Assembly (NCBI GenBank): GCA_018819175.1
Contig: JAHJQQ010000042.1
Span: forward strand, 62,001-126,000
DNA length: 64,000 nucleotides
Direction of reading: 5' to 3'
DNA from: Gammaproteobacteria bacterium
GTDB taxonomy: Bacteria; Pseudomonadota; Gammaproteobacteria; Thiohalobacterales; Thiohalobacteraceae
In this document: piece after piece, positions 7,909 through 17,156 of the stretch
Position numbering within the stretch: position 1 is the first letter of the stretch
Layout: each line of letters begins with the position of its first letter
Notes under the pieces: generated by a model
Databases searched by the model: none
Told to the model about the DNA's origin: nothing
The model's input: the letters and a program-made list of their open reading frames with translations, nothing else
Translations under genes and position numbers: made by a program

Positions 7909-8697
7909 TCACCCCACCAGCATCTTGATCCCCAAACCCATCAACAGCAACGCAAACAGTTGTCGTAACCGTGCCGCCGGGAGTTTATGCGCGAGGCGCG
8001 CGCCGAGACCGGCGGTGATGCTGCTGGCGAGCACGATGCCCAGCCAGGCGGGCCAGTAGAGATAACCCGTGCTCCAGGCAGGGAGCTGTTCGACGTTCCA
8101 TCCGGTAACGATGAAACCGAACGCGCCGGCGATGGCGATGGGCAGGCCGCAGGCGGCGGATGTCGCCACGGCCTGGATCATCGGCACGCGACACCAGATC
8201 AGAAACGGTACGGTGAGTGTGCCGCCGCCGATCCCGATGATGGCGGAGACAATGCCGATGACGGTGCCGGCAAGTGTGAAACCCATCCGGCCCGGCAGAT
8301 TGAAATGCGCCTTATAGCGACTGACCAGCAACATCTGCGCGGCAACCAGTAATTCAAACACGCCGAAGATGCGTTTGAGTGCCGGGGTCGGCAACTGATC
8401 CGCGATCACCGCACCGAGCAATGCACCCAGGACAATGCCGACGACCAGCTTCTTGACCAGCGACCAGCTCACCGCGCCGCGACGATGGTGCGCGCGGATC
8501 GACATGATCGATGTCAGCCAGATGCTGGCCAGTGAGGTACCGATGGCGAGATGCATGATAACCGACGTGTCCATGCCCTGACCGATAAACACCCAGGCCA
8601 ATACCGGCACGATGATCAGGCCGCCGCCGACGCCGAACAGCCCGGCAAGCAGGCCGGCGGTAGCACCAAGGGCGAGATAGATAAGCAGTTCGGTCAT
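7909..8697 (-). CDS. TauE/SafE family sulfite exporter-like transporter
   Basis: The 262-residue protein has about eight membrane segments. The opening GLLAGLFGVGGGLIIVPVL and the mid-protein GIVSAIIGIGGGTLTVPFL are the two repeated glycine-rich motifs of the TauE/SafE (DUF81) family, arranged as an internal duplication. Members export sulfite or other organosulfonate-derived anions. A sulfite role would fit the sulfite dehydrogenase-like operon at the window start, but substrate cannot be read from sequence. The gene stands alone. Confidence 0.85.
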   Translation of the reverse strand: MTELLIYLALGATAGLLAGLFGVGGGLIIVPVLAWVFIGQGMDTSVIMHLAIGTSLASIWLTSIMSIRAHHRRGAVSWSLVKKLVVGIVLGALLGAVIADQLPTPALKRIFGVFELLVAAQMLLVSRYKAHFNLPGRMGFTLAGTVIGIVSAIIGIGGGTLTVPFLIWCRVPMIQAVATSAACGLPIAIAGAFGFIVTGWNVEQLPAWSTGYLYWPAWLGIVLASSITAGLGARLAHKLPAARLRQLFALLLMGLGIKMLVG

Positions 8698-8834
8698 TTA
8701 ATTAGGTAATGCCGATGAATGCCGGACGCGCGGCGTGCGCCGATAACTGCGATCTACGTTTGGTGTCGATTGATATCCCCTCTCCCTGGCCCTCTCCCTC
8801 AGTGAGAGGGGACTCTCTGTTGGACTCAGTTGAA

Positions 8835-10199
8835 TTACTTCATCCAAATCGTTTTTGCATTCACGAACTCGCGAATGCCGTGATGCGACAGTTCGCGACC
8901 GTAGCCGGAATTTTTGACGCCGCCGAAGGGTAGGCGCGGGTCGCTTTTCACCAGGCCGTTGACGAAGGCCGCGCCGCATTGCAGTTGGCGGGCGACGCGT
9001 TCGCCACGCGCGGTGTCGCGTGTCCAGACGCTGCCGCCGAGTCCGAAGGGGCTGTCGTTGGCGATGCGGATGGCATCGGCCTCGTTCCTGGCGCGCAGGA
9101 TCAACGCCACCGGCCCGAAGAATTCTTCGCGATAGGCGCGCATGTTCGGCGCGACCTGATCCAGGATCGAGGCCGGATAGTAGGCACCCTGCCCGGCCAT
9201 GGGTGAACAACCCGTGACGGCAACGGCGCCCTTGGTGATGCTCTCGATGACTTGCTGGTGCAGGTCATCGCGCAGATCCAGCCGCGCCATCGGTGCCAGC
9301 GTGACATCCTCGGCCAGGGGATCGCCGCAACGTAAAACATCGACCGCCATTTTGAAGCGCGCGACAAACTCATCGGCGATGGCTGCGACGGGGATAAAGC
9401 GTTTGGCGGCGATGCAGGATTGGCCGGCATTGAGAAAGCGTGAGGTCACGGCCGTTGTCACGGCGGCATCGAGGTCGGCGTCCTCCAACACAATGAACGG
9501 ATCGGAACCGCCCAGCTCCAGCACGGTTTTCTTGATGTTATGGCCGGCGTTCGCGGCCACGGCACGTCCGGCCACTTCGCTGCCGGTGAGTGTGACGGCG
9601 TGTACCCGTTTATCTTCGATAACGCGATTGACGCGTCCGGCCGGAATCAGCAGGGTGCGGAAAACATTCGCCGGCAGGCCGGCTTCGATAAACACCTCTT
9701 CAATCGCCAGCGCACAACCGGGGACGTTGGAGGCATGTTTAAGCACGGCGGTATTGCCGGCCATCAACGCCGGCGCGGCGAACCGGAACACCTGCCAGAA
9801 GGGAAAATTCCAGGGCATGACCGCAAGCACGGTGCCGAGCGGTTGATAGATCACCAGACTGCGGCCGGCATCGCTTTCGATATCTTCATCGGCCAGAAAC
9901 CGCGCGCCGTTTTCAGCATAGTACTCGCACACCCAGGCGCACTTCTCGATTTCGCCGCGCGCCTCGTTGATGAGCTTGCCCATCTCCAGCGTCATGGTGC
10001 GCGCCAGATCAACCTTACGCGCGCGCAACACCGCCGCCACGCGACGCAAGGCCTCGGCGCGTGCCTGAAAACTCAGCGCCGCCCACTTTGGTGTGGCGAC
10101 GGAAACCTCGAACAGCGCCTCATCGAGCTGCGTCTCGTTCCAGGTATCAACGATTTTCACCGTTTGACCAGTGGCCGGGTTGACGGATTTGAGCGCCAT
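8835..10199 (-). CDS. NAD(P)-dependent succinate-semialdehyde dehydrogenase-like aldehyde dehydrogenase
   Basis: The 454-residue soluble aldehyde dehydrogenase has the oxyanion Asn in MPWNFPFW (N131), the general base in TVLELGGSDPF (E228) and the nucleophile in NAGQSCIAAKR (C262). The short length and the SVNPATGQ start place it with the GabD1/Sad-type subgroup that oxidises succinate semialdehyde to succinate. The exact substrate is inferred. It is transcribed divergently from slt, with 63 bases between the starts, so their promoters overlap. Confidence 0.85.
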   Translation of the reverse strand: MALKSVNPATGQTVKIVDTWNETQLDEALFEVSVATPKWAALSFQARAEALRRVAAVLRARKVDLARTMTLEMGKLINEARGEIEKCAWVCEYYAENGARFLADEDIESDAGRSLVIYQPLGTVLAVMPWNFPFWQVFRFAAPALMAGNTAVLKHASNVPGCALAIEEVFIEAGLPANVFRTLLIPAGRVNRVIEDKRVHAVTLTGSEVAGRAVAANAGHNIKKTVLELGGSDPFIVLEDADLDAAVTTAVTSRFLNAGQSCIAAKRFIPVAAIADEFVARFKMAVDVLRCGDPLAEDVTLAPMARLDLRDDLHQQVIESITKGAVAVTGCSPMAGQGAYYPASILDQVAPNMRAYREEFFGPVALILRARNEADAIRIANDSPFGLGGSVWTRDTARGERVARQLQCGAAFVNGLVKSDPRLPFGGVKNSGYGRELSHHGIREFVNAKTIWMK

Positions 10200-10262
10200 A
10201 GCTCTATTCCCCTTATCTGTCCATGATTGTTGTTGGGTGTCGACTGATGTCTACTATAGTGT

Positions 10263-12197
10263 ATGAAGATAACCTTACGAAACTGCTTAATCCTGTTCTG
10301 CACCTTCCTGCTGACTAACACAGCCTTCGCCACTGATCCTCTCGCCGATGACCGCGACAGATTCCTGGAGGCCCGCAAGGCATTGCAAGCCGGTCAACTC
10401 GACCGCTTTCAACAGCTGGAGGCGCGACTGCGCGACTATCCCCTGTACCCGTATTTGCAATATGACCAGTTGAGTACCGCCTTCGCGAAAACCCGCGATG
10501 CGGATATGCAGGCCTTTTTGGATAAGTATGCCGATTCGCCCTTGGCGGAACGGCTGCGACGCAATTGGCTGGGTTATTTGGCAAAGCAGCATCAATGGCC
10601 GCGCTTTCTCGCCTTCTATGACGCCGAGCAGGCCACGGTGGAATTGCAGTGCCATTATCTGCGCGCCACGCGCCGCGAGCCGGCCAGCAGCGAATGGCTG
10701 GATGCCGCGACTGAACTCTGGCTGGTCGGCACGTCACGTCCCGACACCTGCGACCCGGTTTTCAAGGTACTCAGCGCCAGCCCGCGCATGACTGACGAAC
10801 TGGTCTGGCAGCGCATTAATCTGGCGATGCGTGAAAACGCGCCGAGTTTGGCCGCGTATCTGGCGCGCATGCTGCCGGCGAAGCAACGCAAGTGGGTGGA
10901 GCTCTGGCGTGAGGCACATGACCGCCCGGCCAGTGCGCAAACCCTGACCGCGCTGCAAGAGGATAATGCGCACAGTCGCGACATTCTGGCCCATGCGGTC
11001 CAGCGGCTCGCTCGCAGCGATGCCGCCGCGGCGCAGGCTTGGTGGACAGATATTCAAGGGCGCTACGATTTCAGCGCCGAGCAACGCGCACAGGTGCCGC
11101 GTCAGATCGGGCTCTATGCGGCCTATCAACGCCTTCCGGAGGCGCATGTTTTATTGGCGGCATTGCCGGAAGAGGCGCGCGATGAGACGACGCGCGGCTG
11201 GCAGGCCCGCAGCGCACTGCTGCAACGCGACTGGCAGGCGCTCCTTGCGGCCATCGACAGCATGCCTGCGGAAGAGGCCAAGGACAGTGAATGGCGCTAT
11301 TGGGAGGCGCAATCCGAATTCGAACTCGGCAATCGCGAGTTGGCCCTGCCGTTGTTCAGCGCGCTGGCCGAGGAACGTTCCTATCATGGCTTTCTCGCCG
11401 CGGATTATCTGCAGCAGGATTACCGTATGCAGGATCAGCCACTGGTGGTCACCGATGCCCAGCTTACCGAGCTACAGAAGCATTACCCCGCACTGCTGCG
11501 CGCCGGGGAACTGATGCGCGTCAATCTGATCACCGAAGCGCGCCGCGAATGGGCCTATGCGCTGCGCGATATGCCGGAACCGGATATGCAGACCGCCGCG
11601 GTCCTCGCGCATCGCTGGGGCTGGCACGATCGGGCCATCATTACCGCCGGGAAATCCGGTTATCAGGATGATCTGGGGCTGCGCTTCCCGATCCTGTATG
11701 CGAATGAAATCACCCGCACGGCCACGCAGCTGAACATGGACCCGTCCTGGATCATGGGCATCATGCGCCAGGAAAGCGCATTCATGGTCGATGCGCGCTC
11801 ACCGGTCGGCGCATTGGGTCTGATGCAGCTGATGCCGGCGACCGGCGCGGAAGTCGCTCGTAAACTCAAACTGCCCAAACCCAGCAGCCTGGCCCTGTTG
11901 CAGGCCGACATGAATATCCGGCTCGGCAGCAATTATCTCAAACAGGCCTATGACAGCCTTGGTAATCAGGTGCTCGCCACCGCCGCCTATAACGCCGGCC
12001 CGCATCGGGTCCGGCGCTGGCTGCCGGACAGCCCGATGCCTTCGAGTCTGTGGGTGGACACGATTCCGTTCAGCGAAACCCGTGGTTATGTGCGGGGCGT
12101 GCTCGCCTTCGCCACGGTCTATGAGTCGCGCCTGCAACGGCCGATCACGCCGCTCAACAAGCGGATGCCGGCGCTGATCAAGCCCGAGGACAATTGA
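10263..12197 (+). CDS. slt: Soluble lytic murein transglycosylase
   Basis: The 644-residue periplasmic enzyme cleaves peptidoglycan glycan strands to 1,6-anhydromuropeptides. A signal peptide spans residues 1-23. A long alpha-helical superhelix (about 25-450) is followed by the SLT catalytic domain with the catalytic glutamate E504 in IMRQESAF, then GALGLMQLMPATG and AAYNAGPHRV. The layout and length match Slt70. The gene ends at the edge of a four-copy repeat array. Confidence 0.92.
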   Translation: MKITLRNCLILFCTFLLTNTAFATDPLADDRDRFLEARKALQAGQLDRFQQLEARLRDYPLYPYLQYDQLSTAFAKTRDADMQAFLDKYADSPLAERLRRNWLGYLAKQHQWPRFLAFYDAEQATVELQCHYLRATRREPASSEWLDAATELWLVGTSRPDTCDPVFKVLSASPRMTDELVWQRINLAMRENAPSLAAYLARMLPAKQRKWVELWREAHDRPASAQTLTALQEDNAHSRDILAHAVQRLARSDAAAAQAWWTDIQGRYDFSAEQRAQVPRQIGLYAAYQRLPEAHVLLAALPEEARDETTRGWQARSALLQRDWQALLAAIDSMPAEEAKDSEWRYWEAQSEFELGNRELALPLFSALAEERSYHGFLAADYLQQDYRMQDQPLVVTDAQLTELQKHYPALLRAGELMRVNLITEARREWAYALRDMPEPDMQTAAVLAHRWGWHDRAIITAGKSGYQDDLGLRFPILYANEITRTATQLNMDPSWIMGIMRQESAFMVDARSPVGALGLMQLMPATGAEVARKLKLPKPSSLALLQADMNIRLGSNYLKQAYDSLGNQVLATAAYNAGPHRVRRWLPDSPMPSSLWVDTIPFSETRGYVRGVLAFATVYESRLQRPITPLNKRMPALIKPEDN

Positions 12198-12221
12198 GGC
12201 GCGGTTAGCGCCAATAGAAGA

Positions 12222-13045
12222 GTCCCTTCTCCCACTCGGGAGAAGACCAGGATGAGGGAGTTAATAATCATGCCGTTTTTTGATTTCTGCCCCCTCTTCT
12301 TCTCCCCAACCCTCTCCCCAACCCTCTCCCGGAGGGAGAGGGGGCTTAAGAGGCGGCCGCACAAACGAAGTGCACAATACAATCTCTAGGTCCGACTCAA
12401 AAACAAACAATTTAACAACGCGGAGAAACCTGACAACCACCGCTGACGCAAAAGATCAGTCCCTTCTCCCTCTCGGGAGAAGGCCAGGATGAGGGCCTCA
12501 ATAGTCACGCGTCTTGTTGATTATTATCCCCTCTCCCCAACCCTCTCCCGGAGGGAGAGGGGGCTTAAGAGGCGGCCGCACAAACGAAGTGCACAATACA
12601 ATCTCTAGGTCCGACTCAAAAACAAACAATTTAACAACGCGGAGAAACCAGACAACCACCGCTGACGCAAAAGATCAGTCCCTTCTCCCTCTCGGGAGAA
12701 GGCCAGGATGAGGGAGTTAATAATCATGCCGTTTTTTGATTTCTGCCCCCTCTTCTTCTCCCCAACCCTCTCCCCAACCCTCTCCCGGAGGGAGAGGGGG
12801 CTTAAGAGCCGGTCGCACAAACGAAGTGCACAATACAATCTCTAAATCCGACTCAAAAACAAACAATTTAACAACGCGGAGAAACCTGACAACCACCGCT
12901 GACGCAAAAGATCAGTCCCTTCTCCCTCTCGGGAGAAGGCCAGGATGAGGGAGTTAATAATCATGCCGTTTTTTGATTTCTGCCCCCTCTTCTTCTCCCC
13001 AACCCTCTCCCCAACCCTCTCCCAGTAGGGAGAGGGAGTTTATGG
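12222..13045 (+). repeat. Four-copy direct repeat array, unit about 219-237 bp
   Basis: Units begin AGTCCCTTCTCCC at 12222, 12458, 12677 and 12914, giving spacings of 236, 219 and 237. Each has a small hairpin (TTCTCCCTCTCGGGAGAA), a CCCTCTCCC/GGGAGAGGG hairpin, then a spacer with AACGAAGTGCACAATACAATC and AACGCGGAGAAACC. The second unit lacks about 17 bases and has a replaced stretch (ATAGTCACGCGTCTTG), while the fourth stops after the second hairpin. The near identity of units points to recent amplification. It fills the 935 bases between slt and the next gene, and no convincing gene lies inside. Confidence 0.9.
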
Positions 13046-13132
13046 GGCGGCAGTGCACCTCGCACTTGACCCGACCGGCAGGCGCCGCCACTATGGCCTG
13101 CCAGTACTTTCGCCGCTCATAAGAGTTGCCGC

Positions 13133-14098
13133 ATGTCACAACAACAACTATGCATCATCGGGGGCACCGGTTTCGTCGGTCACCACCTGATCAATTACCT
13201 GACCCGCGCCGGCTACAATGTCCGCGTCCCCACACGCCGCCGTGAGCGCCACCGTGATCTGCTGGTGAATCCGCGCGTGCAGCTGGTCGAGGCGAACGTG
13301 TATGAACCCGCCGTGTTGCGCAAACTGATCGGCGACTGCGATGCCGTCATCAATCTGGTCGGCATCCTCAATGAAAAGGGCAGCGATGGTCAGGGCTTCG
13401 ACCGCGCGCATATCGAACTCCCGCGCGAAATCGTCGAAGCCATGCGCGCCACCGGCGTCACGCGCCTGCTGCACATGAGCGCGCTGAATGCCTATCCACG
13501 CGAAGAACACAGTCATTATCTGCGCAGCAAGGGGCAGGGCGAGGATCTGGTTCACTCAGCCACCTCGCACGGTCTGCAAGTCACCAGTTTCCGGCCGTCG
13601 GTCATCTTTGGGCCGGGCGATAGTTTCTTCAACCGCTTTGCGACACTGCTGAAAATCACTCCCTTCGTCTTCCCGCTGGCCTGTGCCGAAAGCCGCATGG
13701 CGCCGGTTTTTGTCGGCGATGTCAGCGAAGCCATTTTGCGCGCCCTGCAAACACCCGGCACCATCGGCAAACATTGCGACATCTGCGGACCGCAGGTGTT
13801 TTCGCTGGCGGAACTGGTGGAATACACAGCACAGCAGATCAGCGTGAAGCGGCGCATCTGGAAACTCAGCGGCTCGCTTTCCTGGGCGCAGGCGCGGGTT
13901 CTGGAATACGTGCCCGGCAAACCTTTCAGCCGTGACAATTACTGGTCTTTACAGAAGGAAAGCGTTTGCCAGCACAACTATCTCACCGTGCTCGGCATTA
14001 CGCCGACAGCTATCGACGCGGTCGTGCCGGGTTATCTCAGCGAACGCACGGCGCGCGGCGGTTATCAGCGATTGCGCAGCAAGGCGCGGCGCGGCTGA
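13133..14098 (+). CDS. NAD(P)-binding dehydrogenase, complex I NDUFA9-like
   Basis: The 321-residue atypical short-chain dehydrogenase/reductase has the Rossmann motif GGTGFVG at residues 10-16 and an NDUFA9-type core (SALNAYP, SHYLRSKGQGE, FRPSVIFGPGDSFFNRF). Bacterial members are usually annotated as complex I NDUFA9 subunit family proteins; the substrate is unknown and most lack a free catalytic tyrosine activity. It is monocistronic here, between the direct-repeat array and a MITE-like element. Confidence 0.8.
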   Translation: MSQQQLCIIGGTGFVGHHLINYLTRAGYNVRVPTRRRERHRDLLVNPRVQLVEANVYEPAVLRKLIGDCDAVINLVGILNEKGSDGQGFDRAHIELPREIVEAMRATGVTRLLHMSALNAYPREEHSHYLRSKGQGEDLVHSATSHGLQVTSFRPSVIFGPGDSFFNRFATLLKITPFVFPLACAESRMAPVFVGDVSEAILRALQTPGTIGKHCDICGPQVFSLAELVEYTAQQISVKRRIWKLSGSLSWAQARVLEYVPGKPFSRDNYWSLQKESVCQHNYLTVLGITPTAIDAVVPGYLSERTARGGYQRLRSKARRG

Positions 14099-14132
14099 GC
14101 TTAGAGAGGCTTTTGTTAATCCGTCATCCTAC

Positions 14133-14357
14133 TTAAGGAACCTCTGATTAATTTGATCAAGCGAGCAGATGCAAGGCGCGGACGGGCGACTCGAAGCGAA
14201 GCGGAGAGAACGGCGCCAGCCGGCCGGAAGGGCGAGGTGCGCAGCACCGAGTAAAAAACGGAGTTTACACGGCGTCTGCCGCTTCCCGGCCCCGTATTTT
14301 GAGCCCGGCTGCAACGCGGCAGATGCCGCTTCAGCGAATTAATCAGAGGTTCCTTAA
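14133..14357. repeat. MITE-like element, AAGGAACCTCTGATTAATT ends
   Basis: Ends TTAAGGAACCTCTGATTAAT and ATTAATCAGAGGTTCCTTAA are exact reverse complements. The core shares GATCAAGCGAGCAGATGCAAG, CGGAGTTTACACG and GCAGATGCCGCTTCAGCG with the copy at 38967, but carries an extra GC-rich segment (about 14183-14250). A different element (14359-14488) abuts it directly. Confidence 0.85.
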
Positions 14358-14358
14358 A

Positions 14359-14488
14359 TGTAGGGCGGGTTAGGCACAGGTTTTTGTGCCGTAACCCGCC
14401 ACGCGTGCCGTCAGGCACTCCTTGAATGAGTTGTGTCGCTGCACGGCGCCTGGTGGGTTACGCGAAAGTCGCTAACCCACCCTACATA
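14359..14488. repeat. GTAGG-GGGTTAG inverted repeat element
   Basis: Arms TGTAGGGCGGGTTAGG and its complement ending CTAACCCACCCTACA bound a 130-bp element with a short inner hairpin (GTGCCGTCAGGCAC). Same family as 1217-1405 and 54926-55307. It ends about 30 bases before the cca start, so it may lie in the cca leader. Confidence 0.8.
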
Positions 14489-14518
14489 GTTCTCTTCCAT
14501 CTGCGTAGAATTCAGCCC

Positions 14519-15757
14519 ATGGACATCTATCTCGTCGGCGGCGCGGTGCGCGACAATCTGCTCGGATTAACCGTCAAGGAACGGGACTGGGTGGTGGTCG
14601 GCAGTACGCCCGAGGCCATGGTGAAATTGGGTTATCGCCCGGTCGGCAAGGATTTCCCGGTCTTCCTGCATCCGGAAACCCATGAGGAATATGCGCTGGC
14701 CCGCACCGAGCGCAAAACCGCGCCCGGCTATAAAGGCTTTACGGTGCATGCGAGTCCCGAGGTGACGCTGGAAGAAGATCTGCAGCGCCGCGATCTCACC
14801 ATCAATGCCATGGCGCAGTCTGCCGACGGCACGCTTATCGATCCCTTCAACGGCCGTGAAGATCTGAATCAGGGTTTATTGCGCCATGTCTCGGCGGCCT
14901 TTGTCGAAGACCCGGTGCGCATCCTGCGCGTGGCGCGTTTCGCGGCGCGCTTTGCCAAATGGGGTTTCAAAGTTGCGCACGGGACGCATGCACTGATGCA
15001 GAAGATGGTCGACAACGGCGAGGTAGATCACTTGGTCGCCGAACGCGTCTGGACCGAAACCCATAAGGCGCTGTGCGAAGACCAACCGAGCCGTTATTTC
15101 GAAGTGCTGCAACGCTGCGGCGCGCTGAAAGTGATATTTCCGGAAATCGACCGACTGTTCGGCGTGCCGCAGCCGGCGCGTCACCATCCCGAAATCGATA
15201 CCGGCGTGCATTGCATGATGGTGCTGGATCAGGCCGCCAAGCTGAGCAGCGATCCCAAGGTCCGTTTCGCGGCACTCATGCACGATCTGGGCAAAGGCAC
15301 CACGCCGGAAGCGGAATGGCCGAGTCATCACGGCCATGAACAGCGCGGCGTGGGCCTGGCCCAGGCACTGTGCAAACGCTTACGCGTGCCGAATGATTTT
15401 CGCGATCTGGCCGTCAAGGTCGCGCAGTATCACACCCATTGCCATCGCGCCCTGGAACTCAAGCCCGGCACCTTGCTCGACACCCTGCAGAATCTGGACG
15501 TGTTCCGGCAGCCGCAGCGGTTGGAGGATTTCTTGCTGGCCTGCGCCGCGGACAGTCGCGGTCGTACCGGGTTTGAGGACAGCGCCTATCCGCAGGCGGA
15601 TTTATTTCGCGCCGCGTTCGCGGCCGCCAGTAGCGTCGATACGAAAGCGCTGGTGGCGGAAGGTCTGCAGGGGAATGAATTCGGCGAGCGCGTACGGAGC
15701 TTGCGACTGGCGGCGATCAGCGAAGCCCGCGCGGCGTTCCAGTCATCCAACAGCTAG
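14519..15757 (+). CDS. cca: Multifunctional CCA tRNA nucleotidyltransferase
   Basis: Adds or repairs the 3' CCA of tRNAs. With the start at 14519 (MDIYLVGGAVRD) the product is 412 residues. GGAVRD at 7-12 and ERDWVVVG form the nucleotidyltransferase head, RRDLTINAM the neck, and HDLGKGT (H255, D256) marks the HD phosphohydrolase domain of the gammaproteobacterial type. An upstream in-frame extension to 14426 is translated repeat DNA and is rejected. Confidence 0.95.
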   Translation: MDIYLVGGAVRDNLLGLTVKERDWVVVGSTPEAMVKLGYRPVGKDFPVFLHPETHEEYALARTERKTAPGYKGFTVHASPEVTLEEDLQRRDLTINAMAQSADGTLIDPFNGREDLNQGLLRHVSAAFVEDPVRILRVARFAARFAKWGFKVAHGTHALMQKMVDNGEVDHLVAERVWTETHKALCEDQPSRYFEVLQRCGALKVIFPEIDRLFGVPQPARHHPEIDTGVHCMMVLDQAAKLSSDPKVRFAALMHDLGKGTTPEAEWPSHHGHEQRGVGLAQALCKRLRVPNDFRDLAVKVAQYHTHCHRALELKPGTLLDTLQNLDVFRQPQRLEDFLLACAADSRGRTGFEDSAYPQADLFRAAFAAASSVDTKALVAEGLQGNEFGERVRSLRLAAISEARAAFQSSNS

Positions 15758-15770
15758 CTGCTGGATGACC

Positions 15771-16019
15771 TCAGTAGCCACGCCGGCGTTGACGCCAGCG
15801 CACCATCGCCGCAAATCCGAACAAACCTCCGGCAAGAAACAACACCGGTGCGGGTGAAGGCGGGCTTTGATCCGCAGAATTATCAAACACGATCGGCGCC
15901 GGGTCGGCCGAGGGCGCAGCAGACTGCTTTGACGACCAGGACAGATCCGCCGCTGCGGACAGACTTAAAACCAGGGCAAACCCGGCAACCATGCCTAGAT
16001 GATGACAGCGGATTTTCAT
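15771..16019 (-). CDS. Small secreted protein with PEP-CTERM-like tail
   Basis: The 82-residue product starts MKIRCHHLGM after GGAG; an extension to 16046 has no better support. It has a signal peptide (to about residue 25, ending SAAA), a short Pro/Ser/Ala-rich middle, and a C-terminal membrane helix followed by RWRQRRR. The order PSPAPVLFLAGGLFGFAAM plus arginines resembles a PEP-CTERM sorting signal handled by exosortase/archaeosortase-type systems, though PSP replaces the usual PEP. The function is unknown. Convergent with cca. Confidence 0.5.
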   Translation of the reverse strand: MKIRCHHLGMVAGFALVLSLSAAADLSWSSKQSAAPSADPAPIVFDNSADQSPPSPAPVLFLAGGLFGFAAMVRWRQRRRGY

Positions 16020-16322
16020 GACCTGCTCCGTCCTGCGGCTCTGCAAATAAGAAAGAAGATTACTATATTAGCGTTATCTTACATAAGCAGATTCTGTGCC
16101 ACTCAAAATTATTACTTTAAAAACAATATGATAATTTCAGCAGGGTCTCGAAGTCGCGGTATTTCAAAGGCTAACCGTTAGGCTTCTCGACAGGCCAATC
16201 CAGGCCAGTCGGCCGTCATGATTTTGCAACATCTTTATTCCATTAGAATTTTATTAATTACGTCAACAGCTTGGCACTGTTAAGAAAGCTGACAGATTTG
16301 GTCGGGTACTGAGAAATGCGGG

Positions 16323-17096
16323 CTAGATCAGCACAGCCGCCACAACCAACGCCAACAGGATGCGGTAGATGCCGAAGGGGATGAAACTGTGTCGCTTGAT
16401 GAAACGCAGCAGGGCCGGTGCCGTGATATAGGCTGCGACGAATGCCGAGGCAAAGCCGCTCACCAACAGCCCGGTGTTATCCCAGGACAGTTGGTCGTAG
16501 GTCTTGAACAGATCATAGGCCGTCGCGCCCAGCATGGTGGGGATCGCCAACAAGAACGAGAATTCCACTATCGCCTCGCGCGACATACCCAGCAACATAC
16601 CGCCGATGATGGTCGCACCCGAGCGCGACACGCCCGGGATCATGGCCATGGACTGCGCCACACCGACCACCGCCGCCTTCCAGTAAGGCAAGTCCTCGAT
16701 GGAATCGTGCGCTGCACTGATCTCCTTACCGCGCAGTAATTCAAAAGCGATCATCAGCACACCGCCGATCGCCAACGCCCAGGCCACGATCATGACATTG
16801 CCAAGCAAATAGCCTTTGATGACTTTGTAGAGGGTTAAACCGATCACGGCGGTAGGAATAAAGGCAACGGCGATCTTGGCGATCAACCGCGGCGCCTTCA
16901 TCAGGCGCTCCGCATACAACATCACAATGGCAAGGATCGCGCCGAGTTGGATAGTGATGGTGAAGGTTTTGGAAAATTCATCATCGGCAATACCCATGGC
17001 ATTCTGCAACAGGATCAGATGACCGGTGGAAGAGATCGGCAGAAACTCTGTTATGCCTTCCAGAAGTCCCAGGATAATGCTTTCAATCAACGTCAT
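16323..17096 (-). CDS. uppP: Undecaprenyl-diphosphatase UppP/BacA
   Basis: The 257-residue inner-membrane phosphatase recycles undecaprenyl diphosphate for peptidoglycan and other envelope glycans. LEGITEFLPISSTGHL near the N-terminus and AMIPGVSRSGATI in the middle are the two conserved active-site motifs. About eight membrane segments. Monocistronic; the upstream folB-folK-midA genes are on the same strand, with 60 bases between midA and uppP, so read-through is possible. Confidence 0.95.
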   Translation of the reverse strand: MTLIESIILGLLEGITEFLPISSTGHLILLQNAMGIADDEFSKTFTITIQLGAILAIVMLYAERLMKAPRLIAKIAVAFIPTAVIGLTLYKVIKGYLLGNVMIVAWALAIGGVLMIAFELLRGKEISAAHDSIEDLPYWKAAVVGVAQSMAMIPGVSRSGATIIGGMLLGMSREAIVEFSFLLAIPTMLGATAYDLFKTYDQLSWDNTGLLVSGFASAFVAAYITAPALLRFIKRHSFIPFGIYRILLALVVAAVLI

Positions 17097-17156
17097 TTGA
17101 ACGACTCATAGTTATTGGCAGTTGTTGTTCTAGTGTGAAGCAAGGCGCATCTGTAT

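Noticed and set aside
12280..12948. Repeated 65-77-residue frames in the 12.2-13.0 kb array
   Set aside because: Identical peptides arise from the repeat units on both strands, are dominated by SPQPSPGGRGG-type low-complexity text from the CCCTCTCCC core, and lack ribosome-binding sites.
12222..13045. CRISPR array
   Set aside because: The direct repeats are over 200 bp with no regular short repeat-spacer pattern and no cas genes nearby.
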